Assembly (NCBI RefSeq): GCF_028372415.1 | Contig: NC_092876.1 | Coordinates: forward strand, 217,421,528 to 217,485,527 | Direction of reading: 5' to 3' | Length of the DNA stretch: 64,000 bases | From: Notamacropus eugenii | Taxonomy: Eukaryota > Chordata > Mammalia > Diprotodontia > Macropodidae | In this document: positions 45,291 through 56,955 of the stretch, in pieces | How the letters are laid out: each line of letters starts with the position of its first letter | Numbering within the stretch: the stretch's first letter is position 1 | Translations under genes and position numbers: made by a program | The notes under the pieces: generated by a model | What the model saw: only the letters and a program-made list of their open reading frames with translations | Database searches by the model: none | Told to the model about the DNA's origin: nothing

Positions 45291-46770
45291 ATTTGAAAAT
45301 AATTGTAGATAAACAGTTATTTTAAATGACAGCATAAATGTCATTTATAATTATTTATGACATAAATATTATTTAATTAAAAAAGACATTTTTAGACTTA
45401 ATTTTTCTTAAGTTGGTAACCACCAGCGTTCACATTTGTCTTTTAAATTCTTTCTAATTCATTTAGTTCAGATTAAAGTATTTTTTTCTATAACATCTTT
45501 TAGATATTTGAAAATAATTGTCACTAGTCATTTATAGCATTTTAGGATGGGAAGATGATATTAGAGATCATCTAGTAAATCCATTCAATTTACAGAAGAG
45601 GAAACTGAGTCCTAGAATGGTTGTGTTTTTGTCTGTTACTAAACTTGATTCATAACTCTTTCCACAGTGATTACATGTGTATTTTTGCCTGTTACCTAGC
45701 CATTTTTTCTTGGAACTATCTTTGATTGATGGATTAAATAATCTCTTTACTAGTAATGAATTCCCTTTTTAGTTCACTCTACCTCTTTCTCCCAACTTTT
45801 CATATCTGTATTATGCCATATAAAGTCCTTCCTCTCCTTTATAACATTTCTTCCCTTTGTCTCACCAAAGTTACTTTTCTTCATTCTTAGGAGCTCCAAT
45901 ATAGGATTGATCATAAAATGTATAGCTGAAGTGAGCCATATGACTGTGGCAAGATAAGACCTTAGTTTTGCAGTTGAGGAAACTGAGACTCACATCTAAG
46001 GTAAAATGACTTGCCCAAAGTTGCAGTTAATAATTAATGAAGCTGGAATTTGAACTTGGGACTTCTCAAAATCCATTGTTTTGTCATTCAATTTTAGTTT
46101 CCAGTAGTAATAAGCAGTCTATGGAATTTGCCTCATGTAGCTATCATAGTTTTTAAAAATGTAACTTTTACTTTACTTTTCAGTTAATAAGCCTTGATTA
46201 TCGCTTCCTACTTAATAAAAAAAAGAAAAAGAACTCTTGTAACTAAAATTCATATACATATAAGATAGTTTCTCATTGGTATAGGCCACCTTTACGATAT
46301 GGCCTCATTTCAACTTAAAAATAAATTTCACTGTTAAATTCAGTTAATAATCTGGATATGATCACATTTTCCCATGGACCTTGGCCTTGGTCTTAAGTCT
46401 AATGCCACTCTTGCTAATTTGATTTTAAAATATGTTCTGGATGTTTATATAATGTTCTTTGCCTGGCATTAGGTCATTTATCAATATACTAGTAAATTAC
46501 TAGAATTCTGTGATGGTCTTTATTATGAATCTCCCTGCCAATGTAGGCAGCTTCCTTGGTCTTAGGCAGATTGTTGTTAGTAGCTTCTTGAAAAAGACTC
46601 AGTAGACATTTTGACCTTTGATATTTATGGTTTGAACAAAGAATTTATTTTTATAAATGCCTTGCCCTGAGCATTATTACCTCAAGTATTTTCTTATATT
46701 TGTACTCTGAGAATGAACACATTTTAATTAATGAAAACAGTCACGAAAAGAGTGGATTTGAAGTGTCAAC
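45291..46770. other. Mostly unique, two MIR-type fragments
   Basis: Minus-strand MIR/THER pieces at about 45,545-45,630 ('agagatcatctagtaaatcc', 'cagaagaggaaactgagtcc') and 45,945-46,080 ('gttgaggaaactgagactca', 'tgacttgcccaaagttgcag'). The remainder is AT-rich and unassigned. Confidence 0.55.
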
Positions 46771-47335
46771 TGTATTGCAATTGGCCTCAACCTATAGGTA
46801 TCCGGAGCCAAACAAACGGAGCAGGCTAGACAGGAGAGTCAGAACACAAATAGAAGCTTAATTAATTTAAGAGTGAAAAAAATGATGTATGCATAAGGAA
46901 GCCCCTCCCCCCCAAGAAGGAGTACTTAAGGCTGCTAAGACTGGGGCCACTTACATACATGAAAAGGGTTAGTCCACAGCACAATCGATCTTGAGATAGT
47001 TCTCATTGTTGGCGTTTCTTGTGACAATACAGTCGTTGCCTCAAGCTTTTGGGGTCATGGCCACCCTGCCAGATATAGAACCAGAGCTTTGTGACAGGAA
47101 TAGGAGTACAGTACCTGTCAGTGACAAGAAACAGGGATTGTGAACATGTGATGGATGGCCCTGGGAAGTAGGGGGAGCTAAATCCTTCAGTGAACACCTG
47201 GTATTGGTCCAAGCAATACACTTTGCCAGAGGGTGATATCATCCTGAGCCAAAAGGATTATTGTTATGCCGAGCTCAGGGCACAGCCTGTTTGTTAGGCC
47301 TTAGCTCTGAAGCACAGGGTTACTTCCAAAATTTT
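46770..47335 (-). mobile_element. Possible solo LTR / ERV remnant
   Basis: A discrete 560-bp block with higher GC and no relation to the LINE/SINE families here. In the minus direction it ends like an LTR ('gtttggctccggataccta') and has a TATA-like 'ttatgcatac' and AATTAA-rich region before that end. The 79-codon frame 47,242-47,003 has no identifiable domain. Terminal TG...CA and flanking duplications could not be fixed. Class is a guess. Confidence 0.35.
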
Positions 47336-47339
47336 TTGA

Positions 47340-47510
47340 CCAAAGTCAAAGAACATGCACTTGAATTCTGGCTTTGCTACTTCTTAGCTATGTGATGCTA
47401 AGCAAGTTACAACTCCTGTGGGCTACTGCAGTGTCCACAAAAAATAAAATGGAGTTGTATTGGATAACCTCTGACTTCCATTCCAACTCTGAAACTGTAC
47501 TGAACTTGAG
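47340..47510 (+). mobile_element. MIR/THER-type SINE
   Basis: 'gcacttgaattctggctttg', 'cttcttagctatgtgatgct', then 'ggataacctctgacttccat' and 'ttccaactctgaaactgta'. Confidence 0.75.
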
Positions 47511-48118
47511 TTCTAGGAGGAAACATAGGCATAGGCCCAAGAAAGATCTGAAGGGATTCAAGTCATGTATTTTCAAAATGTTTTCTTTTGAAGTGGTTCT
47601 TTTCGCTCCCCACTCCACCCCGCCCTGGCCCCACCCAAATAATACCTATATCTTCAATGAATCCATTGGGTACAATGAATGAGATTATTTGATATTTGTA
47701 AATTCTCTACCTTCATAACTATCTGAATTTGCTCAATTGCCAGTTTGACTTTTAATGGATCAGTCAATATTAATTATCAAAAATAATAACTAATATGCCA
47801 ACATTAGTTTACTGATTGTATCAGACATCTCTGCCACTTCAAGTTTCCATGTGTATCAGGGATCCTAACTACCAAGCACATAGCTACTCAGTCCTGGGTT
47901 AAATGTATTTTGTAAGTTCTCCGCATATTTACAGTCAACTCTCAATGATCTGCACCATTGAAGGGAGTGAAAAACTGACATCAGTGGATAATTAGTCCAG
48001 CTGGTATTGGACCATGAGAAACTTATTCAGGGGATAAGGCTGTGGGATTAATCCAGTTGTTTAACAGACAAAATCTTTAGTGAGGAGTCATGTTCCCAGC
48101 AACAGGGTTTCTCTTCAG
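47511..48118. other. No recognised feature
   Basis: Unique sequence with a short C-rich part near 47,610. Confidence 0.35.
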
Positions 48119-48119
48119 C

Positions 48120-48800
48120 CACAACAGCTGGAAATTTTTCTTTTTTCAATTAGTAAGCATTTATTTTCTTTCCCTTCCACATCTTCTTCCCACATCTACT
48201 GGGGGGAAAAGGAAGAAAAACACCTAACAGATATGCATAGTCTAGATAAACAAATTCCCACCTTGGTCATATCCTAAAATATAAGCCTTGTCCAGCATCT
48301 TCAGTCCTTAACTTCTCTGTTAGGAGATGGATAGCATATTTCATCTATCCTCTTGAATTATGTTTGGTCTTTGTATTCATGGATCAGAATTCTATATCTT
48401 TAAAAGTCTTTTAAAAAACACTTAAAAATGTCTTTTCTGTCTTTGCAGTGTTATTTGTTATTGTTTAAATTATTCCCTTGGTTCTGCGTACTTCACTCTG
48501 TCAATTCATGCAACTTTCAGTTTTCTCTGAAACCATCCCTTTGGTCATTTTTATGGCAATAGTATTCCATTAAATTATATGCCTTAATTTAATCAGTTCT
48601 TTTGATGTTCAATTCTTTTTCAATTGATAGATGCTCACTCCCTCTTTTTGCCACCACGAAAGAACCGCTATGAATGTTTTTGTAAATAGAGCTTTTTTTC
48701 TTCTGTTTTCTTTGGAGTGGTATTATTGGTCTTGATGGATCAAAGGGTATGTGCAGTTTTCTAATGTTGGGGGCATAGTTCCAAGTTGTCAGTTGGAAGT
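48120..48800 (-). mobile_element. L1 3'-end fragment, antisense
   Basis: 'tttatggcaatagtattcca', 'tttttcaattgatagatgct', 'tcttgatggatcaaagggta' and 'catagttccaagttgtc' are the reversed L1 tail, as at 27.5-28.3 kb. Confidence 0.85.
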
Positions 48801-49490
48801 TTAAGGAATTGTACTAACCTAGAGGAGTGATGTGTTTGCCACAAGCATCAGGCAAGGTTCTAATTAGCATTTTTTACAAAAGTGTATTGAGTATAAAGAA
48901 TGTTCATTAGGATTTGTTCAGGTCTCAGTAATCAGGTATTCTACTGGAAGGAATAATGGGCCATACTTTGTGACAAAGCTATCTAGGTGCCACTTTGACC
49001 GGTTAGGAATTTGGAAGCTCAGTTTCTTAGTACAAATACACTAATTGAAATAGTAATCTGTCATAGCCATATATGTGTTTGGGTTGTGAATAATGGTTTC
49101 TGGGATGAATAGATCATAAGTTACTGATCATAGTAATATAAAACCAAAATGAGTTCCATTCACTCCCCTCAGAATTAATATTCCAGAAAGACTCTGGTTA
49201 AAGGTAAATATGTTTTTACTGTTTTTAAAAAAAAGTTTAGCACAGGTTAAGAGCTTAGGATAATACTTTGCACTTTTGAAAGAAGGTACTATTAATTGAT
49301 ATGTCAGAAGTAGGGCTGGTGCATGAAGATCTTTAGTTTATGCAGAAATGTAAAGTCAGATCATCTTAGGGTTGTTTAGACTAGTGTATAAAATCCCATG
49401 AGCTTTCAGAAAAGTAAGTTTTATGCTTCCGTATTAGTTAATAAATTTTTGGTCCTCACATTTACATAAGATGTTGTCTTGATGGAATGT
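48801..49490. other. Unique sequence
   Basis: No repeat or coding signal recognised. Confidence 0.35.
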
Positions 49491-49494
49491 TCAG

Positions 49495-49820
49495 GACTAA
49501 ATGACAGGCTGTGGTTTTAGCCTTCAGAGTTTAATAAACACTTTGGACTGCAGCAGTGATTTATGTGGCTTTTTAATTAGTCCTGCTAAAAGATATTAAC
49601 ACATCTTGAGAAGTGTGGCACCAAGTGCCATGCTAATAAAGGGCCATGCTAATCAGGTCATGTGATGATCACGTGTTTTTCAGCTTACTATCAACTGCTG
49701 TGAATTGGAAATTTATTTCACTATTGAATAGTTTTCTAAATCTTTTCACTGAGTTATAGAAAAGTTCTTGGTGGTGGCATAAATTTAAGCAGTGCTGAGG
49801 TGTAAGCAAAACATGAATTA
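49495..49820. promoter_or_regulatory. Candidate conserved non-coding block
   Basis: Repeat-free text rich in homeodomain/POU-like words: TTTTTAATTAGTCC, two ATGCTAAT words (49,630-49,660) and an E-box-like ATCACGTG at about 49,669. No frame decay pattern of a repeat. Looks like an intronic enhancer, by pattern only. Confidence 0.35.
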
Positions 49821-50980
49821 TCTGTTACTTTGTTTTTTTACAGTTGTTATACACAATTCAAACTTTTTGGTTAACAAATGTTACAGTAAAACACCTAAAA
49901 TTTATTTCGTAGTTACTTTCTGACCTTTCCCTCTGTCATCATTCAAGAATTAATCCCACTCAACAATTCATTTTGAGAGTAGGGATATTTTTCCAGTTCC
50001 CCTCTAGCTAACACTGCCAACTAGCATTCTTAAGGAGATTTCTATTATTTCTTTTTATTTGACTGCCAGTAGGAGATGCTTGAGCTAATATTCTCAGTCT
50101 TTCCAAAGCCTTACATTCTGGAAGTTAAGTATCAGCTCATTTTAAAATCTAGGGTGTGGTTTTTGATTCCTTTTAGTATCTTTCTGTTTAAGGTTTCATG
50201 GTTAAAAGTTATAGAGCATTTAAAGCATGAATGATAACCTATCAAACGATAGCATCTTTTGTATAAAATAGTTTCATCTTTAGGACTCCCCCTCATTTCT
50301 TTAAAGGAGCAGGTATTTCCTTCTCCTTCTTCTCCATTTACTGGTCCTGAAAACAGGAGCTCCCCAATCTCAACCTCTGGTCTCAGGGCTAATATGAACC
50401 TTGAGGTTAGCCAGGATGGGTTATTTTCTGTGCTGAAGGGCACAGAAAAGGGGTAGGAGTTAAAAAAATTTTGCACACCCTTTCCTTCCTGTTTCCTTTG
50501 TGAGATCCCAGGGCCTTTTGCTTATATAACCTTCTAGGGAACTTTTCTCTGACTCACTGATTATACCTTTATTCCTCTCCCTTTCCCCTCCATCCCCCAC
50601 CCCCGCTTTTCAGGTCTAAAGGTTTATTTCCTTTCCTTTTCCTATTAGCATTAGCCTAGACTCTAGGGTCTCTTTGTTTCTCTAGCCCCCTATGGAACTG
50701 GATGTCTGTCACTGTTCCTGTACCTGAAGCAAGCACGCAGCCTTTTTGAGGTTTTCTAAAGGTTTCCCTGACTAAAAACAATAGGGAAATATTTGGTTGG
50801 TTTTTAAAACAACAACAACAAAACAAGGCATAAGACTTTCACAATAAAACTCGCCTCTGTTATATATTGAAATGGGAAGAAAACTAATTTCTAATTTTTC
50901 CTTCAGGCCCCAGTCACATTCTTTTCTTGTTCAGTCACTAAATTATTTAGCAGTTCTTTTCTCTTTAGGTAGATAGAGCA
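49821..50980. other. Unique sequence, overlapping chance ORFs
   Basis: Frames of 114 codons (minus, 50,132-50,476) and 65 codons (plus, 50,259-50,456) overlap and lack domains. No repeat recognised. Confidence 0.35.
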
Positions 50981-50981
50981 T

Positions 50982-51042
50982 TCATTAAGTACTTACTATG
51001 TGCCAAGCACTATGCTAAGTGCTGAGAGTATGAAACTTCTTT
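50982..51042 (-). mobile_element. L2 3' terminus, antisense scrap
   Basis: 'cattaagtacttactatgtg' and 'caagcactatgctaagtgct'. Confidence 0.75.
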
Positions 51043-51475
51043 GCCACTGGCTCCAACATAGACCCTTATTGACTCACACTATTACAGTAGTCCTCTAATC
51101 AGTCTCTCTGCTTCAAGTCTTAACCCACTTAACTCCATCTTCCCTTCAGCTATCATGCTAATTTTCCTAAATGACAGGTCTATCATGTCTACCCCCTTTA
51201 TTTAATAAACTTCAGTGGCTTTCACCTCCAGGATCAAATATAAAATTGTCTGTTTATTTAAAGAACTTCATAACCTGACTCTTCTCCTATCTTTCTAGTT
51301 TGTTTATACCTTCCTCCCTTACCCATTCCACCTTCACTCCCAATATTCTTTAATACAGTCACACTGGTCTCCTTGCTGTTCCAACAACAAGATACTCCAT
51401 AGCCTAAACCAAGACTTTTTCATTGGCTGTCCCTCATGCCTCAAATTCATTGTTTCCTAACATCCTAATGAGAAA
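51043..51475 (+). mobile_element. L2 LINE fragment, sense
   Basis: 'tattacagtagtcctctaat', 'ttttcctaaatgacaggtct', 'acttcagtggctttcacctc' and 'actggtctccttgctgttcc' appear in L2 ORF2-to-3' order. Confidence 0.85.
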
Positions 51476-51479
51476 AGAC

Positions 51480-51663
51480 AGCAATTTCACTGGGAGCTGA
51501 AAAAAAACACAGGAAATATAAAAGCAGAGGCATTGCTGACATAAAAATGGCCACTAGGCCACTAGGTGGTCTAGAGACTTCCACCCTAGTGGCCATTTTT
51601 GTGTCAGCAATGCCTCTGCTTTTATATTTCTTGTGTTTTTTTCCACCGCCCAGTGAAATTGCT
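51480..51663. repeat. Near-perfect inverted repeat (hairpin)
   Basis: Left arm about 51,480-51,557 pairs with right arm about 51,585-51,663 over some 78 bases with only a handful of mismatches. The outer ends AGCAATTTCACTGGG and CCCAGTGAAATTGCT are exact. The inner part (CCACTAGGTGG ... CCACCCTAGTGG) pairs again, leaving a loop of about 11 bases. No coding sequence. Probably a foldback MITE. Confidence 0.9.
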
Positions 51664-51664
51664 T

Positions 51665-51980
51665 CAGGCAGCTAGGTGGTACAGTGGATAGAGCATCTGT
51701 GCAGGAGTCAGGAGGACCTGAGCTCACATCTCACCTCAGACACTTGACACTCACTAGCTGTGTGACCTTGGGCAAGTCACTTAACCCCAATTGTCTCATC
51801 CTGGGTCATCTCCAGTCATCCTGATGAATATATGGTTGCTAGATTCAGATGGCTCTGGAGGAGAAGTGAGGCTGGTGACCTGTACAGCCCTCCCTCACTC
51901 AAAACATAGTCAAGTGCAAGTCATGTCATCATTTCTCTGATGGCATGGTCTTCTTCAGCAACGAAGGACAAACACACTCA
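51665..51980 (+). mobile_element. Mar-1-like CORE-SINE
   Basis: Full-length copy starting one base after the hairpin ('aggcagctaggtggtacagt') and ending 'acgaaggacaaacacactc'. The same family as the other three. Confidence 0.87.
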
Positions 51981-52970
51981 TGGGCAGGACAAATTTGGAG
52001 TAAACATGGCTAGTGTATTTGCTTTCTCAAATTGAGGTTCAGTAATGAATTTACCAATCAGAAGAGGAGACCCTCACAGATTCCCTCTCTCTAGTATACC
52101 CTCTGCACTTTCTTCCATTTTGTACTTTCTTTTGTTCTTCCTGTGAGGTTTGGAGAAGACTTATTTAAATAAATAGACTGAATTGTAAGATGTCACTCTG
52201 ACCCTGTTATCAATATTTTTTCAGTTACCTTGCTTTTTCACTTAAAATCACTGTAGAACCCATTCCCCTTTTCTTTCATCTCCTTCTGCTGTCACCATTC
52301 TATACACAAAGACAGTATTCACAGCATCAGTGGTTACAATGAATATGCCAGCATAGCTCTTAATCACGAAGTATAACAGACTCTTCATATAGAAGGCAGA
52401 AGAAAAACATTTATTCAGACACCAGAAAGCCAAATCCATCATAGTAGCCAAGAAGTTAATACACATTAGCACTGCAGAGGACAAAGCCATTCCTAAACCT
52501 CCCCCCCCCCCCCACCCCATCCTTGTGGGGCCTTCCCACAAACAGACAAACATTCAGGATCCTAGCTGTCTGCTTGCCTGCATCCTCTCTCTCTGCACTA
52601 ACTGCTCTGAATCAGTTCCTCTCACTTCTGCTCCACCCTTCCTGTTCCCCCATGCAGCAAACTCTTCCTACCACATGTGACTTAGGTTTCCATGTGATTT
52701 AAGCGGGTCATATGGGCCTATTAATGAATGGGAAAGATCTTACCATTTAAATTACCATTACATCATCCTTTTTTTCCAGCTCTGTGTTTTCCAACTCACC
52801 ATCAATAAATGGTGGTAAAATGAGAATAAATGAGCTGAGGAAGGGACATTTCCAAGCTATAGGTAGGTTTTCAGTAAAAAGGATGGAAAGAGAAATATAT
52901 GTTGACTGTTGTCATGTTTTAGAAAATATAAGCTTATCTTTGAATACATAGGATATTTAAGATGAAGACA
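51981..52970. other. Unassigned block with poly-C tract
   Basis: Includes a 101-codon minus-strand frame (52,553-52,248) and a 13-base C run at 52,501-52,513. The frame is hydrophobic (LGMALSSAVLMCINFLATMM, then LLYFVIKSYAGIFIV) but not recognised. Could be a retroelement relic. Confidence 0.35.
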
Positions 52971-52974
52971 GAGA

Positions 52975-53128
52975 CAGCTCCTGTGATTTCATTAACATAG
53001 GGAAACTCCTCAGTGAGGAAAGGTTAAGTGATTTACCCAGCCAATGTGTGTCAGTGATAGAACAGAACTTGAACCTTCTTGACTCTGAGTCTGGCTTTGT
53101 ATCGGTTTTGCTGCACTGACTCTCTGTC
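52975..53128 (-). mobile_element. MIR/THER fragment
   Basis: 'ggaaaggttaagtgatttac' and 'gaacagaacttgaaccttct' are reversed MIR core and head. Confidence 0.75.
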
Positions 53129-54770
53129 TTAAACTTAGTGTAGCATTGTGAGAATTACTTGGGGCAAATAATAATTTTGATATAGTTCATTGATATTAAT
53201 GGCCATGTCAATGTGTTTCTCATTCTGTCCTAACTCAGAGCATCTAACCTTGGTTAGATGAAACTGGATTGTGCTGTTTTCCCCACACTTAAAGTTTTCT
53301 GTTAGCTGAGTTATGAATGCTGTGCCATGCAGTAATACATAATTTCATGTTTCATTGCTCTCTTTTGATTTTTAATTCTGTAGCTTTTAAAATAGAGAAA
53401 TCTGTCATTTTGTTTTAGAAATTATTGTGGTACTTTGGTGTAAAGATTATACCTCTTAAAGAGCATACCTTAGTAACTGTTAGAGCTATTATCATGGCTA
53501 TTGGTATGGAGAGAGGTCAAGCATTTGTTTCAAGGATTTTTGAAACCCTGCACTGAAGCAGAATTGGTCTCTCTAAAGCATGAAGGAAAATTATCAAAAG
53601 CAAAAAATAAAATCAGAAAATTACAGATTTTACTTTATTTTTCTTAAGTTTTTTGGGGGTTAGTTTAGTGCATATAATCTACAACTAAGACTGAGATGTA
53701 TTTTTCATTTTTAAAAGAAGACATTATACATTTTAAAGAAGTAGGTTTCCCCCCAGATTAATTTTATAGCTGTGTTAGAAAACTGAATAATTTGATATAT
53801 GTAGACATGTTGTATTCATCATTTTGCAAGTAGCATTTTCAGGAGCATTTCTCACAGTGTTGCACTTGAACTAATAGTCCTTGCATTTTTATTGTACAGT
53901 GTGAATTCTGCCCACATGCTTGTTGGAAATAAAAGAAGAAAAATTTAGTGAAAAAAGAATATATGGTATCTTTCAGGTTGCTGACACAGTTTTTCATCTT
54001 ATAATTGTAGTGTTCCCTTATAAGATTTCAAGTCAGTGGAAACATAATCTCAAAAACTTCTGTGATCTGTTTTATATTCAGATTTCTCTTGATTTTTCTA
54101 ATCTCTTCCTATTTTATATCATAATCCTTAATAGTCTTATTTATTTACCTTGACATTTTTTCGAGAGGTAAAAGCTTGACTATTAATAATCCTCAGAGAG
54201 AGTATAGAACTTATAGAATTATAAGCTATAATACAATTGTAGGATAAAATTGTAATAATAATTTTCTACATAGGTTCATAATTTTCATCATTTTCCATCT
54301 ACCTCCTGCATTATGCTGTAGGTCCTAAGTGATACATTTTGAAATAGCTAAAAGAAGCATTAAATGGATCAAAGTAGAAGAATCAAAAAGTTATATATAA
54401 TCTTCAGTTGATAATCAGTTCCAAATTATTTAAGAATTGACTAATTCATTATTACCCAGTGAAAACCAATGATATGATCTTTTGTTCTTCACAGTTCCTT
54501 TGTTACTCCACTGATTTTGGTGACTATGCCAGATATTTTAGAGGAATAGTCTTTTTTTTCTTCTTTTAATCTTTTATCTTCTTAAGCAGATATTTTCTTA
54601 CCTGGCTTTTCAAGGTTAGGAATATCTTAACACTATTGAACCTACTTTACCTTCCAGGCTAAATATGCCATCATATTCCTTTCTCAGAAAAGTTTTAATA
54701 TGGCTAACCCTAACCAAAATTCGTGTTCTGTGGTAACTGAACTAGGTGATAACTGTGGACAGCTAGTATG
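53129..54770. other. AT-rich unique sequence
   Basis: No repeat, RNA gene or convincing exon seen. Confidence 0.4.
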
Positions 54771-54774
54771 AGGC

Positions 54775-55010
54775 AGAAGCAGCCAGGTAGTCTGAGTCTG
54801 GGGTCAGGAAGACATAAGTTCAAATCCAACATGAGGTACTTACTACCAACAATGTGATGCTAGGCAAGTCTTTTAAACTCTTTATGTCCCAGGTTTTTCA
54901 TCTGTAGATTGATAATAGCATCTTTCTCACAGGTTTTTATGAAGATCAAATGAGATCATATAGGGAAAGCACTATGCAAGTGTTAGCTGTTATTTCATTA
55001 CATAATAACA
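54775..55010 (+). mobile_element. MIR/THER-type CORE-SINE
   Basis: 'gaagcagccaggtagtctga', 'gacataagttcaaatccaac', 'tgatgctaggcaagtctttt' and 'atgaagatcaaatgagatca'. Confidence 0.8.
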
Positions 55011-55580
55011 GTTAACCCTTTCTATATATGACATTTTAAAAATGAGATTGAATGGGAGTTTTTTGTTTATTGGCATTCTATTACTAATGAAACTATTTTT
55101 CAAAGCAGTAGTCTCCAAAGTAGAATCTTTTCATCCTCCCTAGTGGGACAGTGACATAGTCTTAAGGAGTTCACGATCAGTCAGAGGGTATAAAGGTGGA
55201 TTGCATCCCATCCCTCCTGTGATAGCAAATGAAGAGACTTGTCTCCAGCACAGCCACACCACCCACATCATTCATTATTGCCTAATATGCCCACTATACC
55301 CCAAAGAGTGACTATTTAAGCTCCTACTCTTCTTCTTTTTGTTTAGCCCTTAAGGTGGATATAATAACCCAAGGTGACAAGGGTACCTATACCATATGAG
55401 TACTGTTGGGAAAATCTCTTTCATACAGTGCCATCATGCCTCTGTTTTGCCTTTCTCCAAGTCATCTTCCACACCAACACTCTAGGAATTTTACCAGAGC
55501 TCAGGTCTGACGACATTACTCTCCTACTCAGTAAACTCTAGTGACTTACTGTTACTCTGGGATCAAATACTATTTCTTAC
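55011..55580. other. Unassigned sequence
   Basis: 55,440-55,580 may be a decayed L2 piece ('gacgacattactctcctact'). Nothing else. Confidence 0.35.
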
Positions 55581-55582
55581 AC

Positions 55583-55775
55583 ATGGCCTGGGATTAGAAA
55601 GACCAGAGTTCAAATTTGTCTTTGGACATTTATTAGCTTTGTGATTGCCTCACTTTCTTCAGCTTAAAATGGGAATAATAATTATAGCTACCTCTCACGT
55701 TGTTATGAGGATCATATGAAGTACTCAGAAGTGCCTAGCACAGTATCTGGCAGATGCTAAAAGCTTGTTGCCCCA
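55583..55775 (+). mobile_element. MIR/THER-type SINE
   Basis: 'agaccagagttcaaatttgt', 'aaaatgggaataataattat', 'gttatgaggatcatatgaag' and 'tgcctagcacagtatctggc'. Confidence 0.8.
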
Positions 55776-55864
55776 TCTGCACTTTTGCTTCATCCTTTAA
55801 AAATTTATATTTCTGTATTTCAAATTCTTTTTCTAATTCTTCTCACAATCTACATAATTGTTAA

Positions 55865-56155
55865 TACAATATTTATAATAGCATTTATATAGCATTTTAA
55901 GGTTTACAAAATATTTTATGTGTGTACATATGTAATATATGTATATGTATATATTACAAATATATGTGTATATATATATACATATATGTATGTATATCAT
56001 TTGATCCTCATGACAACCCTTGAAGATAGGTGCTATCTCATTTTACAGATGAGAAGCCTGAGTCTGAGAAGTCAAATGACTTGTTGAGGGTCACATAGCT
56101 GGTGTTTGAGGAAGAATCCCAGTTCAGAATCTATACTGCACTACCTAGCTACCTA
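55865..56155 (-). mobile_element. MIR/THER-type SINE with TA/CA microsatellite
   Basis: Reversed SINE: 'gcatttatatagcattttaa', then 'ttgatcctcatgacaaccct', 'cattttacagatgagaagcc', 'ctgcactacctagctaccta'. A TATG/TA-rich tract at 55,920-55,998 has expanded inside. Confidence 0.82.
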
Positions 56156-56765
56156 TGTGTAACTTCATAATAAGCTAATATATATTTTATTTCAGATACA
56201 TATTCAGAATTTCTTTTCTGATGAGAGGTAATGAAAAATCTTGGACATCCCTGCTCTAGAAAGAGAGATTTTTTGGTAATATATCAATCATTGCTATGTT
56301 CTCTAAATATTGAAAAATGCAGAATAATTTGGACTGATTACATTGTTTACAGAAATGTGTCAAAAATGGAAATTTTAGAGTAGAAAAATTTTGCAAATGA
56401 AACTTAGAAGAAAATACACTGAAAATTGTATTTGAGAGAAAATGTAAAAAGTCCAGCATTTCTACCTCTCAGTCTGAAAAGGAATCATCCTCTTTGAGAA
56501 CCAAAGAACTTGAATTGTGATACCAGAATTCTCTCTGTGTCCTATCTGCTTATTTCATATAGAGAAATAAAGTACATCATAGCAATTTCATTTTTTGTCT
56601 TTACCACAGGGATTACTATATCCCTTCTTTACAACAGGCTATGAGGAATAAATGTTTGTGAAAAATTTTGATTTCTAAGAATTGACCTAAAAACCGTAAG
56701 ATAAAACTATTTTCAAGAGATGAAATTTAGATTTCTTTCTTTCTGGTTTGATTATGAGCATGAAA
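56156..56765. other. AT-rich unique sequence
   Basis: No feature recognised. Confidence 0.4.
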
Positions 56766-56769
56766 ACAA

Positions 56770-56955
56770 TTTGTATATAGGAGTCTGTCAGGTGTGAGCT
56801 TTGGAGCCCTCAGGTACTTGGGTTTGATTCCTGGTTCTTCTAGTTAATACCTTATCAATTTAGATATGTCATGACTCCTGAGCTTCAGTTTCCTGACTTG
56901 TAAATGAAAGGATCAGAGCAGGTTACAGCTCTAAATCTATGATCCTGCAACCTCT
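56770..56955 (+). mobile_element. MIR/THER-type SINE
   Basis: 'gtttgattcctggttcttct', 'cttcagtttcctgacttgta' and 'ctctaaatctatgatcctgc'. Confidence 0.8.

Noticed and set aside
50132..50476. Opposed 114- and 65-codon frames
   Set aside because: Overlapping frames on both strands with no domain or codon pattern; probably chance.
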